A DNA stretch of 64,000 bases from Flavobacterium sp. (GCF_039595935.1 NZ_JBCNKR010000006.1:1488001-1552000), one strand, 5' to 3'. Positions 17,099 to 25,822 are shown, numbered from the stretch's first letter. Notes: generated by a model not told the origin, from the sequence alone. Numbers and translations are program-made.

Positions 17099-18301
17099 CT
17101 AATTCACCAACATCGATTTTACATCATTCAACTTTCCATCAATCTGATCAATTTGCAGACCTAAAATATGAGCAATTAAAGGATAAACAGAAACATTTGG
17201 AAAGGTTCTAACTGTTTTATCTACTTTAAAGGCAGGACCTTTAGCATAAAAAATGGCGTGCATATCTTTATTCTTATTGTCATAGCCGTGTGTTCCGCCT
17301 TTAATATTTTGGGATTCTTTACTCACTAAACTCCATCCTTTATCTGCTTCAATAACAAAATCATGAACACGCGGATTGGTCCCGAAATGTAGTCTCTTAG
17401 GAATTTCGGTTGATTTCCAGAATTTAATATGAGGAACTTTTCTTAAAGCATTAAAAATAGAATCCTGATAACCGGATTTTGCCTGAAGACTCATAATAGG
17501 GTTAATTACATCTTTATAACCCAGCCATTCTGGTTTTAGGTAATCAAGAACAGCAACTTTTTTATCATTAGAAATATCGGCCATTCCGTGATCTGAAACA
17601 ATAATTAAATTGATTTGTTTTCCGATAGGCAATTGATCTAGTTTTCTGGATAATTCTCCCATAATAGAATCCATTTTAATAACCATTTTTTTGTTTTCTG
17701 GCGAAAGCGGACCAAAATTATGTCCGGTATGATCAGGTTCATCAAAATATAAAGTCACTAAATGCGGACGCTGCTTTTCTGGAAGCTGTAACCATTTTAA
17801 AATAGTATCGATTCTTGCCCCATAAGGAATTTTGTTATCGTAATTTTTAAAATAACTTGGATTTCTTTTATCAATATCAGAACCTGGCCAAAAGAAAGAA
17901 CCTGCTTTTACACCTTGCTGTTCTGCCAGATTCCAAATTGGATTTCCGCCATAAAATCTCGAATCATTTTTTGCATTTGATGATAATGAAAATGATTGAT
18001 TTAAAGCAGCATCATAAAAAACATTATTAATGATTCCGTGATGATCCGGATAAAGTCCTGTTACAATCGAATAATGATTTGGAAAAGTTTTAGTTGGATA
18101 AGATGGTTTCATTGACTTTGCATGAACACCTTCTTTTGCAATTTGCTTTAAATTCTGAAGGTTAAACTGCTTTTGATAATCCCAGCGAAAACCGTCCATT
18201 GAAACCAAAACAACATAATTTTCTTTGCTGGATTGTGCTTGTAAAATAAAGGAAAGTAAAAGAAAAAATAAAGATAGGAGAGCGGTAAAAGGCTTTTTCA
18301 T
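17099..18301 (-). CDS. Ectonucleotide pyrophosphatase/phosphodiesterase-like enzyme
   Basis: 400 residues with a signal peptide (MKKPFTALLSLFFLLLSFIL, then QAQ), so periplasmic or exported. The alkaline-phosphatase-superfamily NPP pattern is present: Asp36 in VSMDGFRWDY, the nucleophile Thr72 and Asn75 in KTFPNHYSIVTG, metal ligands in YFDEPDHTGHNFGP and IIVSDHGM, and a late GTHGYDN histidine. The family hydrolyses nucleotide or lipid phosphodiesters; the exact substrate is not predictable. Single gene. Confidence 0.85.
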   Translation of the reverse strand: MKKPFTALLSLFFLLLSFILQAQSSKENYVVLVSMDGFRWDYQKQFNLQNLKQIAKEGVHAKSMKPSYPTKTFPNHYSIVTGLYPDHHGIINNVFYDAALNQSFSLSSNAKNDSRFYGGNPIWNLAEQQGVKAGSFFWPGSDIDKRNPSYFKNYDNKIPYGARIDTILKWLQLPEKQRPHLVTLYFDEPDHTGHNFGPLSPENKKMVIKMDSIMGELSRKLDQLPIGKQINLIIVSDHGMADISNDKKVAVLDYLKPEWLGYKDVINPIMSLQAKSGYQDSIFNALRKVPHIKFWKSTEIPKRLHFGTNPRVHDFVIEADKGWSLVSKESQNIKGGTHGYDNKNKDMHAIFYAKGPAFKVDKTVRTFPNVSVYPLIAHILGLQIDQIDGKLNDVKSMLVN

Positions 18302-18379
18302 TATTGATAATTATTATGAAGCCGCAAAGGTAGAGATAACAGATTTTTTAAAGAAAAAGAGAATGTTAAATAAAAATGA

Positions 18380-18547
18380 TAGCCACGAATTCACGAATTT
18401 ATTTTTTTATAATCTTTATCTATATTTTTATTAGCCACAGATTGCACAGATTAAAAAGAATTATAATTTGTGAAAATCTTTTTAATCTGTGGCAAACAAA
18501 TTGTATGCAAAGATTTGAAAAAAAATAAATTCGTGAATTCGTGGCTA
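18380..18547. repeat. Nested inverted-repeat element (GCCACGAATTCACGAATT / GCCACAGATT types)
   Basis: Outer arms of 29 bp are perfect reverse complements (18380-18408 and 18519-18547, beginning TAGCCACGAATTCACGAATT). Inside them a second pair, ACAGATTAAAAAGA (18446-18459) and its complement (18477-18490), forms another hairpin. The whole 168 bp can fold into one long cruciform. The inner GCCACAGATT words recur elsewhere in the window (25324, 25794, 27406). Confidence 0.75.
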
Positions 18548-18552
18548 TAAAA

Positions 18553-18582
18553 AAAAGCGCCAGAAGTAAATCCAGCGCTTTT
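18553..18582 (-). terminator. groEL terminator
   Basis: AAAAGCGC (18553-18560) pairs with GCGCTTTT (18575-18582), extended by wobble pairs; on the minus strand followed by a run of eight Ts. It lies 20 bp after the groEL stop. Confidence 0.75.
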
Positions 18583-18602
18583 AAATTGTAAGAAGAGAAC
18601 GA

Positions 18603-20234
18603 TTACATCATTCCTGGCATTCCGCCTCCCATTGGCATTCCACCTCCGGCATTTTCTTCTTTAATATCGATTAATGCACATTCTGTAGTTAAGATCATTC
18701 CAGAAACAGATGCAGCATTTTCAAGAGCTACACGAGTTACTTTTTTAGGATCGATAATACCAGCAGTAAGCATGTCTACATATTCGTCAGTTTTTGCATT
18801 GTATCCAAAGTCACCTGAACCTTCAGAAACTTTAGCAACAACCACAGAACCTTCAAGACCAGCGTTTTCAACGATTGTTCTTAATGGAGATTCAACAGCA
18901 CGAGAAACAATTTGAATTCCGGTTGCTTCGTCAGCATTGTCAGCTTTAAGATCAGCTAAAACAGCTTTAGCTCTTAATAAAGCAACACCACCACCAGCAA
19001 CAATTCCTTCTTCAACAGCAGCACGAGTTGCGTGTAAAGCGTCATCAACTCTGTCTTTTTTCTCTTTCATTTCAACCTCAGAAGCTGCACCCACATAAAG
19101 TACTGCAACACCTCCGGCTAATTTAGCTAAACGTTCTTGTAATTTTTCTTTATCATAATCAGATGTTGTAGTTTCCATCTGACCTTTAATTTGGTTGATA
19201 CGGTTTTTGATGATATCAACTTCACCAGCTCCGCTTACGATAGTTGTATTGTCTTTATCGATAGAAACTCTTTTTGCGTTTCCTAACATTTCGATAGTTG
19301 TATTTTCAAGAGTATAACCTCTTTCTTCAGAAATTACAGTACCACCAGTTAAGATTGCAATATCTTCTAACATTGCTTTTCTTCTGTCTCCAAAACCTGG
19401 CGCTTTTACAGCAGCAATTTTAAGAGCACCTCTTAATTTATTTACTACAAGTGTAGAAAGAGCTTCTCCGTCAACATCTTCAGCAATAATCAATAATGGC
19501 TTACCTGATTGTGCAACTGGCTCTAAAACCGGAAGTAATTCTTTTAAAGAAGAAACTTTTTTGTCATATAATAAGATGTATGGAGAGTCTAATTCAACTT
19601 CCATTTTCTCTGGATTTGTTACGAAGTATGGAGAAAGATATCCTCTGTCGAACTGCATACCTTCAACAACATCTACAAAAGTATCAGTTCCTTTAGCTTC
19701 TTCAACAGTGATTACACCTTCTTTACCTACTTTTGCGAAAGCAGTAGCGATTAACTCACCAATAACTTCGTCGTTATTTGCAGAGATAGAAGCAATTTGT
19801 TTGATTTTATCAGAATCACTTCCCACAACTTTAGCTTGTTTAGATAAGTCAGCCACGATAGCTTCAACAGCTTTATCAATTCCACGTTTTAAGTCCATTG
19901 GATTTGCACCAGCAGCAACGTTTTTAAGACCTTCTTTCACAATAGCCTGAGCCAAAACTGTAGCAGTTGTAGTTCCGTCTCCTGCTAAATCATTGGTTTT
20001 AGAAGCAACTTCTTTCACCATTTGCGCACCCATATTTTCTAATGCGTCTTTTAATTCGATTTCTTTTGCAACCGAAACACCATCTTTAGTAACTGTTGGT
20101 CCACCAAATGATTTTCCGATAATTACATTACGACCTTTTGGTCCAAGTGTTACTTTTACCGCATTTGCTAATGCATCAACACCACGTTTTAATCCGTCAC
20201 GTGCTTCAATATCAAATTTTATATCTTTTGCCAT
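18603..20234 (-). CDS. groL: Chaperonin GroEL (Hsp60)
   Basis: 543 residues, full length. It starts MAKDIKFDIEARDGLKRGVD, carries the ATP-binding GDGTTTATVLAQ motif and the VEEGIVAGGGVALLR stretch, and ends in the GGM-rich tail GGGMPMGGGMPGMM. GroEL forms the cytoplasmic 14-mer that folds proteins with GroES. The usual groES partner lies upstream at 20823-21098, but a separate small gene with repeats has been inserted between the two (20242-20816), stretching the gap to 588 bp. Confidence 0.98.
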   Translation of the reverse strand: MAKDIKFDIEARDGLKRGVDALANAVKVTLGPKGRNVIIGKSFGGPTVTKDGVSVAKEIELKDALENMGAQMVKEVASKTNDLAGDGTTTATVLAQAIVKEGLKNVAAGANPMDLKRGIDKAVEAIVADLSKQAKVVGSDSDKIKQIASISANNDEVIGELIATAFAKVGKEGVITVEEAKGTDTFVDVVEGMQFDRGYLSPYFVTNPEKMEVELDSPYILLYDKKVSSLKELLPVLEPVAQSGKPLLIIAEDVDGEALSTLVVNKLRGALKIAAVKAPGFGDRRKAMLEDIAILTGGTVISEERGYTLENTTIEMLGNAKRVSIDKDNTTIVSGAGEVDIIKNRINQIKGQMETTTSDYDKEKLQERLAKLAGGVAVLYVGAASEVEMKEKKDRVDDALHATRAAVEEGIVAGGGVALLRAKAVLADLKADNADEATGIQIVSRAVESPLRTIVENAGLEGSVVVAKVSEGSGDFGYNAKTDEYVDMLTAGIIDPKKVTRVALENAASVSGMILTTECALIDIKEENAGGGMPMGGGMPGMM

Positions 20235-20241
20235 TTTTTTG

Positions 20242-20816
20242 TTATTTGCTTTAGGCAGTAGGCTTTAAGCTTTAGGCTTTTCTACTGCTGGTTAGTAATT
20301 TTTTTATTGCTTTTATTTGCTTTAGGCAATAGGCTGTAAGCTTTAGGCTTTTTGAAAAGCGTATTGCTTAAAGCTTACAGCCTATTGCTGTATAAGCACT
20401 TGTTTTAATTTATAAATTTTGCTTTTTATGCTGTTGATTTTTTCTATTTGATTTTCTGCAATTTCTTTATTTAGATATTGTAGATCTTTAGCTAAAATCA
20501 AAAGGTATTCTGTTTCATTGGCAGAACCCAAAGCAATGTTGAGAAATTGATTAAATTCTTTGTCGCTATTTCTTCCGCATCCTTCACTAATATTAGTTGG
20601 AATTGAAGATGATGCCCTTCTTATTTGACTTGTTAGTCCATAAAGTTCTTCTTTTGGAAAATAAGAAGTCAATTTATAGATTTCTAAAGTAAAAGAATGA
20701 CTTAGCTGCCAAATATCATATTTTTTAAAATCTCTCATTTTTTGAGGCTTTAAGCTTTAGGCAGTAGGCTTTAAGCTTTTCAGGAAAGCCTATAGCTTAC
20801 GGCTTACGGCTTACAG
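20242..20816. mobile_element. Repeat-flanked element carrying a four-helix-bundle gene inside groES-groEL
   Basis: The 26-bp word starting GCTTTAGGCAGTAGGCTTTA is present unchanged on both sides (20248-20273 and 20754-20779). A second, slightly different copy lies at about 20313-20352. A 20-bp perfect inverted repeat (20326-20345 with 20369-20388, GCAATAGGCTGTAAGCTTTA) forms a hairpin that overlaps the end of the embedded gene, and a looser inverted copy (GCCTATAGCTTACGGCTTAC) lies at about 20788-20816. The whole separates two genes normally adjacent. No transposase is present. Confidence 0.65.
20382..20738 (-). CDS. Four-helix-bundle protein (S23/23S rRNA intervening-sequence family)
   Basis: 118 residues. 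Family signatures are DIWQLSHSFTLEIYKLT, FPKEELYGLTSQIRRASSSI and PTNISEGCGRNSDKEFNQFL, then ALGSANETEYLL. The fold is the four-helix bundle first found in 23S rRNA intervening sequences and shared with the Avd accessory protein of diversity-generating retroelements. Function is unknown. The gene lies between groES and groEL, surrounded by repeats, and its last codons are inside one arm of a hairpin, which fits a small mobile unit. Confidence 0.85.
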   Translation of the reverse strand: MRDFKKYDIWQLSHSFTLEIYKLTSYFPKEELYGLTSQIRRASSSIPTNISEGCGRNSDKEFNQFLNIALGSANETEYLLILAKDLQYLNKEIAENQIEKINSIKSKIYKLKQVLIQQ

Positions 20817-20822
20817 CAATCT

Positions 20823-21098
20823 TTAGATAATCGCTAAAATATCATCCTCGCGCATGATTAAATAATCAGTGCCTTCTAATTTTAGCTCAGTACCTGCATA
20901 TTTTCCGTAAAGAACAGTATCGCCAACTTTTACAGTCATAGTATGATCTTTAGTTCCGTTTCCTACTGCAACTACAGTTCCTTTTTGTGGTTTTTCTTTG
21001 GCAGTATCCGGAATAAAAATTCCTGAAGCAGTTTTCGTTTCAGCTGCTACAGGCTCAATAAGTACGCGGTCAGAAAGCGGTTTAATGTTTAAAGCCAT
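20823..21098 (-). CDS. groS: Co-chaperonin GroES (Hsp10)
   Basis: 91 residues, typical length. LNIKPLSDRVLIEPVAAE at the N-terminus, the mobile-loop region TKTASGIFIPDTAKEKPQKG, then GTVVAVGNG and the C-terminal DYLIMREDDILAII are all standard. GroES caps GroEL in the cytoplasm. A terminator at 21192-21221 separates it from secG, so groES has its own promoter within 21099-21191; I found no exact Bacteroidota -7 box there. Confidence 0.97.
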   Translation of the reverse strand: MALNIKPLSDRVLIEPVAAETKTASGIFIPDTAKEKPQKGTVVAVGNGTKDHTMTVKVGDTVLYGKYAGTELKLEGTDYLIMREDDILAII

Positions 21099-21191
21099 GA
21101 TTTTATATTATTATAAGTTATACGTTTTTTAATGTTCTATAAACTTTCAGAAATTGTGCCATGCTGGTAAAACTGACATTATTTCTTAAAA

Positions 21192-21221
21192 AAAATGCCA
21201 GCTTTGACAGGCTGGCATTTT
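21192..21221 (-). terminator. secG terminator
   Basis: AAAATGCCAGC (21192-21202) pairs with GCTGGCATTTT (21211-21221), 8-nt loop, followed on the minus strand by a T run. It isolates groES from the secG transcript. Confidence 0.85.
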
Positions 21222-21238
21222 AATTTATATTTAAAATA

Positions 21239-21577
21239 TTATTTTGCTGCTGGTGCTGCCGGAGCAGGAGTTTGTTGAGCTGGCGCAACAGGTGTAGTTG
21301 CAGGCGCTTCTGTTTTATCGATAATTTTAGAAGTTTTATCACCTAAAGCTCCAGTGAAGCTTAAGCTAGAAAGTAAAATTAAAGAAATCAAAATAGTAGC
21401 TAGTGTCCAAGTACTTTTGTCTAAAAAGTCAGTTGTTTTTTGTACACCACCTAACATTTGAGTTCCACTGATAGTAGAAGATAATCCGCCTCCTTTAGGG
21501 TTTTGTACCATAATCACTACGATCAATAGAAAGCAAACTATTGTGATTAAAACTAAGAAAATTGTAAATGTGCTCAT
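21239..21577 (-). CDS. secG: Preprotein translocase subunit SecG
   Basis: 112 residues. Two membrane helices (about 4-22 and 55-75) with the family motif VIMVQNPKGGGLSSTISG between them and GGVQKTTDFLDKSTW before the second. The C-terminal tail is rich in Pro and Ala (ATTPVAPAQQTPAPAAPAAK). SecG assists SecYE in protein export through the inner membrane. It starts 4 bp after the acidic repeat gene, in the miaB-to-secG cluster. Confidence 0.93.
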   Translation of the reverse strand: MSTFTIFLVLITIVCFLLIVVIMVQNPKGGGLSSTISGTQMLGGVQKTTDFLDKSTWTLATILISLILLSSLSFTGALGDKTSKIIDKTEAPATTPVAPAQQTPAPAAPAAK

Positions 21578-21581
21578 TGTA

Positions 21582-23243
21582 TTAATTGTTATTGTTATTT
21601 TGTTGTAAAATCTTTATATCCGAAATGCGGTCTGCAAAGAAACTAATTTTTTCTGGATATTTCAAAATTAATATTTCATATGCTTGTATGGCCTTCGTAT
21701 ATTTCTTTTGTTCCAGATATACACGGGCTAAAGTCTCCGTCATTAAGTATGAATTCTCCTCTTCATTTATATTAAATTGTATAGGAGGATTTGCCATTGT
21801 TGGTTTTATTGGAGAAATTTTTGGATTTGCTTCAATAAATCTGTCAATTATTTCTGCCTTTTTCTTCTTTTCTTCCTCCGGCGAAACGGTTTCAGTAATT
21901 TTTATTGTTTTTTTTTCACCGTTTTCTGTTTCGTTTGAAACTTCATTAGATCGGTCAATTGGTTCAGCTCTTGATAATTGAAGCCATTCCTGAAATGAAT
22001 GTTTTTCGTTGAAAGAAAAATCGATTGGTTTTCCTATTTCTAAATTTTCCTCTGCTTCTTTTACATCCTGCGGAATTTCGATTTCTGGTATTTCTGTTTC
22101 AGCAGCTGTTTTTTCTATAATTTCTTCAACAGCTATTGGTTCTTCAATAATTGCATTTTCTTCTGCAGCTGGAGTTTTCTCAAAAGTAACGGATGAAGCC
22201 TCTTTAATAGAAACTAAAATTGATTCCTCGATTGGGTCAACCTGTACTTCCGGAATTTCATCATCTACAAATTCATCAAAAAAAGTAGCTTTTACAACTG
22301 GTCTTTCAATAATTGAATCTGCAGCAGGTTCTTCAGCTTTTGCAGTTTCTTTAAAAGTATTTAAAATTTCTTCATCGCTGGGAGCTGCGATAGATTCTTC
22401 TATTTCAGGTTTAATTTCTTCTGTTTCAGATTCAGTTACTTCTTTAAACGTATTCAATATTTCTTCTTCGCTAGGGGTAAGAACTGATTCATTAACAATC
22501 GCTTCAACTTTTATTTCTTCAATTTCTGTAGTTTGGTTAAAAGTGTTGTCTGTTTTTTCTTCTTCCAAAACTGCAATTGGTTCTACAGTTGTTGATTCGG
22601 TATTTTCTTCAATTTCGGTTACTTCTTTAAATGAATTGAATATTTCCTCTTCATTAATAATTGCGAAAGGTTGTTCATCAGTTAAATCCTGAATGTTTTC
22701 CTCAACTTCAGTTACTTCTTTAAAAGTACTTAGTATTTCTTCTTCACTAGGAATTATGATTGCCTGCTCTTCGACTTTTACAGGTTCTTCTTCCTGAATT
22801 AAATTTGACTGCTCTATTTTTGATGGCTCTTCAAAAATTACTGTTGTTGCTTCTTTTATTGATTTTAAAATAGATTGTTCTATAGGATCAATGCGAATCT
22901 CCGGAATTTTTACAACAGGTTCAAATGTAACGATTTCACTATCATGAACTTTTATTTCTAAAAGCTCTTTTAATTTTTGATCGTAAAAATCATTTTGAAT
23001 TGAAGTATAAGTCTCAGAAGTTATAAAATCAAACAAAACAGAACGATCTGCAGTATGTGCTGCAGTTACTTTTAAGGCATAATTATACTTAAAACTGTTT
23101 TGACTGTAAAGTCCTTTTAATCGAAGCGCTCTTGCACTTTGAAAATATGGAAATTCATTCAAAACACCTCCTAACGCTTCAGCCTGATTTTCTGTAATAG
23201 CATCAGGTTTGTTCATTAAGTATGTATAATCAGTAACGTTCAT
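21582..23243 (-). CDS. Acidic repeat protein with C-terminal TPR-like helices
   Basis: 553 residues. An N-terminal helical part (1-100) is followed by about 280 very acidic residues in which a unit with EEEILNTFKEVTE-like core occurs five or more times at roughly 45-residue spacing (variants EEEIFNSFKEVTEIEE, DEEILNTFKETAKAEE). The end (residues 490-545) resembles a TPR pair: TETLARVYLEQKKYTKAIQA and YEILILKYPEKISFFADRI. No signal peptide. Its place between lptE and secG is probably conserved in Flavobacterium, hinting at a role in envelope biogenesis, but this is inference. Confidence 0.55.
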   Translation of the reverse strand: MNVTDYTYLMNKPDAITENQAEALGGVLNEFPYFQSARALRLKGLYSQNSFKYNYALKVTAAHTADRSVLFDFITSETYTSIQNDFYDQKLKELLEIKVHDSEIVTFEPVVKIPEIRIDPIEQSILKSIKEATTVIFEEPSKIEQSNLIQEEEPVKVEEQAIIIPSEEEILSTFKEVTEVEENIQDLTDEQPFAIINEEEIFNSFKEVTEIEENTESTTVEPIAVLEEEKTDNTFNQTTEIEEIKVEAIVNESVLTPSEEEILNTFKEVTESETEEIKPEIEESIAAPSDEEILNTFKETAKAEEPAADSIIERPVVKATFFDEFVDDEIPEVQVDPIEESILVSIKEASSVTFEKTPAAEENAIIEEPIAVEEIIEKTAAETEIPEIEIPQDVKEAEENLEIGKPIDFSFNEKHSFQEWLQLSRAEPIDRSNEVSNETENGEKKTIKITETVSPEEEKKKKAEIIDRFIEANPKISPIKPTMANPPIQFNINEEENSYLMTETLARVYLEQKKYTKAIQAYEILILKYPEKISFFADRISDIKILQQNNNNN

Positions 23244-23366
23244 TGTTTTTTGTTTAATCGTTTGTTTTTTTTTTGTTTAATCGGTTAACTGTTTATCTGT
23301 TTAACTGTTTGGTTTCGTTTCTTTTGCCGATTTAACAAATAAACGGTTTAACAGTTAAACCAAAAA

Positions 23367-23885
23367 CTACCATTTGGCCAGTGATTCGTTAAAGATATCT
23401 TGTGTGATTCTTTCAAAAATTGTTTTAATAGCTTCGTTTAATACGGCTCCTGTTGGGAGTGATGTTCCGGCAAAATCATAATAGAATTCGAATGTTTTTT
23501 CGAAATCATCTGCTTCTTTCTTTTTGTTTGTAAATCTTACGGCAATACGAATCGTTAAACGGTTTTGTGCCGCACCGACATCACCAGTTGATGTTACGGC
23601 AGTTGCTGTCATTGGAGTAATTCGGTAATCGATAATCTCTCCTTCATAAGCTAAATCACCACCAGCGCTCACAAGGTTTAAATTGGTTTGATTCATAATC
23701 AAATCCTGTAAGGCTAATGTAAAATCTCTGTCAATTCCAGGTTCAACCAAATCAGCATTATTATGAAAAAAGCTCACCTGGAAAGTTTTTGCATCAATTG
23801 TTTTTGCTCCTGTAAAGTTGTAATATTTACATCCGCTGAATGTTGTCGCGATTAAAAGAACAAGAAGATATTTTAGGTATTTCAT
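23367..23885 (-). CDS. lptE: LPS-assembly lipoprotein LptE
   Basis: 172 residues from the ATG at 23885. A lipoprotein signal is clear from that start: MKYLKYLLVLLIATTFSGCK with the lipobox Cys at residue 19. An ATG 48 bases upstream would put 16 extra residues before the signal and is less likely. The body follows the Bacteroidota LptE pattern (KTFQVSFFHNNADLVEPG, FTLALQDLIMNQTNLNLV, YEGEIIDYRITP). LptE plugs the LptD barrel that inserts LPS in the outer membrane. It follows the sigma-54-type activator gene. Confidence 0.88.
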   Translation of the reverse strand: MKYLKYLLVLLIATTFSGCKYYNFTGAKTIDAKTFQVSFFHNNADLVEPGIDRDFTLALQDLIMNQTNLNLVSAGGDLAYEGEIIDYRITPMTATAVTSTGDVGAAQNRLTIRIAVRFTNKKKEADDFEKTFEFYYDFAGTSLPTGAVLNEAIKTIFERITQDIFNESLAKW

Positions 23886-23985
23886 TATTATTTTATAAAG
23901 ATTGTTTTGACAGTTTGCTACCGGCTGGGTCAAAGATATTCATTTCGTTTAAAACATTTTCTTGTCTTAACGTCTTTATAAGAAG

Positions 23986-25245
23986 TTATAAGTCAAATTG
24001 TTTAATTTTTCGATATAAAGTTCTCTCAGAAATACCCAATTCATCAGCGGCAGCTTTTCGTTTTCCTTTATTTTTTTCTAATGATTTTTTGATCATTTCG
24101 ATTTCTTTTTGTTCTAAACGCAAAATTTCTTCTTCTTCGATCGTTTCGGCAAACAAATAATTGTCTTCCGGAATTTGATAATTTTCTTCTCGCACTGCTG
24201 GCGACATAACAGCAGTTCTTGGTTCTTCTTCAAAATCAATTTCACTGTCTGTTTCCTGCGAACCATATATCTTTTGAATTAAATTCGGATTGATGTCCTG
24301 CATTTTCGAACTGCCTCCGTTTTTCATTAATTCTAAAGTCAGTTTTTTCAGGTCGTTCAGGTCGCTTCTCATATCAAAAAGAACTTTGTATAAAATGTCC
24401 CTTTCGGTACTGAAATCACTTTCTTTTTTACTGTCGTTAATAACCGAAGGTAAATTGCTTCCTTCGGCAGGCAAGTAAGATTGTAAAGTAGCAAGGCTGA
24501 TATCGCGATTGGTTTCTAAAACTGAAATCTGTTCGGCTACATTTCGAAGCTGACGAATATTTCCGCTCCATCTGAATTTTTGTAGAAGCTGAACAGCATC
24601 GTCATCCAGTCTTAATGGCGGCATTTTGTATTTATGCGCAAAATCGGCGACAAATTTCCTGAACAATAAATGAATGTCGTCATTACGTTCACGTAAAGGA
24701 GGTAATGTGATTTCGACTGTACTTAAACGATAGTACAAATCTTCACGGAATTTCCCTTTTTCGATTGCATTAAACAAATTCACATTTGTTGCCGCAACAA
24801 TACGAACATTTGTTTTTTGAACCTGAGATGAACCTACTTTTATAAATTCACCGTTTTCAAGTACACGAAGTAATCTAACTTGTGTTGTTAGAGGTAATTC
24901 TCCAACTTCATCAAGAAAAATGGTTCCGCCGTCAGCTACTTCAAAATAACCTTCACGCGTGCTTGTAGCTCCTGTAAAAGCGCCTTTTTCGTGTCCAAAA
25001 AGCTCACTGTCAATTGTTCCCTCCGGAATCGCTCCGCAGTTTACGGCAATATATTTACCATGCTTTCTGTGCGAAAGCGAATGTATAATTCTAGGAATGT
25101 TTTCTTTACCAACACCACTTTCCCCAGTTACCATAACCGAAATATCAGTTGGAGCAACCTGAATGGCTTTTTCGATGGCACGATTTAATTTTGGGTCATT
25201 ACCAATAATCTCAAATCGTTGTTTTATTGCTTGAACTGTTTCCAT
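23986..25245 (-). CDS. Sigma-54-dependent AAA+ transcriptional activator without receiver domain
   Basis: 419 residues. The AAA+ domain spans about 15-245: Walker A GESGVGKE, the sigma-54-contacting loop GAFTGAT, Walker B GTIFLDEVGELP, and the arginine-finger region FREDLYYRLSTVEITLPPLR. A Fis-type helix-turn-helix closes the protein (KRKAAADELGISERTLYRKI). There is no N-terminal receiver or sensor. Between the domains lies a 150-residue linker. The gene sits between miaB and lptE, with the GxxExxY insertion on the miaB side. Confidence 0.92.
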   Translation of the reverse strand: METVQAIKQRFEIIGNDPKLNRAIEKAIQVAPTDISVMVTGESGVGKENIPRIIHSLSHRKHGKYIAVNCGAIPEGTIDSELFGHEKGAFTGATSTREGYFEVADGGTIFLDEVGELPLTTQVRLLRVLENGEFIKVGSSQVQKTNVRIVAATNVNLFNAIEKGKFREDLYYRLSTVEITLPPLRERNDDIHLLFRKFVADFAHKYKMPPLRLDDDAVQLLQKFRWSGNIRQLRNVAEQISVLETNRDISLATLQSYLPAEGSNLPSVINDSKKESDFSTERDILYKVLFDMRSDLNDLKKLTLELMKNGGSSKMQDINPNLIQKIYGSQETDSEIDFEEEPRTAVMSPAVREENYQIPEDNYLFAETIEEEEILRLEQKEIEMIKKSLEKNKGKRKAAADELGISERTLYRKIKQFDL

Positions 25246-25323
25246 TTGTGTTTTGTTTCAAGTTTTTTATTTGTTTCAGGTTTCAGGTTATGTCTGAAAC
25301 TTAAAACATTGGCTTATATTTTT

Positions 25324-25814
25324 GCCACAGATTAGAATGATTAACACAGATTACCTAAATTATAAAATATATCTTTTATATTGAAGGGATTTTGTTTGAA
25401 AATTTACAAGTAATCCTATTTCAGAATCTGATAGTTTAATGTAATTTAAAATCTGAGCAATATGTTCATTTGAAAATTCTTTTATTGCTTTTACTTCTAA
25501 AACGATGTCCTCATTAATAATAAAATCTGCATAAAACTTATGAGGTAAAATAGTTCCCTTATACTCAATTGAATATTCTTTTTCTCTTTCAAAAGGAATA
25601 TTATTTTCTTTAAATTCTAATTCTAAAGCGTCTTTGTAAACGACTTCTAATAGACCTGGTCCAAGATTTCGGTGTACTTCCATACAGATTCCAATAATCT
25701 TGTAAGTATCTTTTTCTCTATAATGTTGCATAAATATTTTATTTACCACAAATCTAAAAGAAATAAGGAAAGAAAAATAATACAAAAATCATTTTAATCC
25801 TTTTAATCTGTGGC
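25324..25814. mobile_element. GxxExxY gene bounded by GCCACAGATT inverted repeats
   Basis: GCCACAGATTAGAATGATTA (25324-25343) and, reversed at 25794-25814, GCCACAGATTAAAAGGATTA bound the gene with 2 mismatches in 21. Related words are found at 18433-18493 and 27406-27432. No transposase or target duplication was identified. Confidence 0.5.
25360..25731 (-). CDS. GxxExxY family protein (PDDEXK-like)
   Basis: 123 residues from the ATG at 25731. Family motifs are complete: YKIIGICMEVHRNLGPGLLE, VVYKDALELEF, then YADFIINEDIVLEVKAI, which is the D...ExK part of a PD-(D/E)xK nuclease-like fold, and HIAQILNYIKLS. An ATG 54 bases upstream adds a hydrophobic stretch unlike the family and is rejected. 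Function is unknown; members are common as isolated genes inside repeats in Bacteroidota. It splits miaB from the sigma-54 activator. Confidence 0.85.
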   Translation of the reverse strand: MQHYREKDTYKIIGICMEVHRNLGPGLLEVVYKDALELEFKENNIPFEREKEYSIEYKGTILPHKFYADFIINEDIVLEVKAIKEFSNEHIAQILNYIKLSDSEIGLLVNFQTKSLQYKRYIL

Positions 25815-25822
25815 AAAAAAAA

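Larger units (their letters stand above)
18302..18602. other. Intergenic region with nested inverted repeats
   Basis: 301 bp without a gene. It contains the nested repeat at 18380-18547 and the groEL terminator at 18553-18582; nothing else was seen. Confidence 0.6.

Noticed and set aside
21099..21191. Sigma-54-like promoter (TGGCACAATTTCTGA on the minus strand) before groES
   Set aside because: The -24 half fits but the -12 GC is GA; one half-site is not enough, although a sigma-54-type activator is coded nearby.
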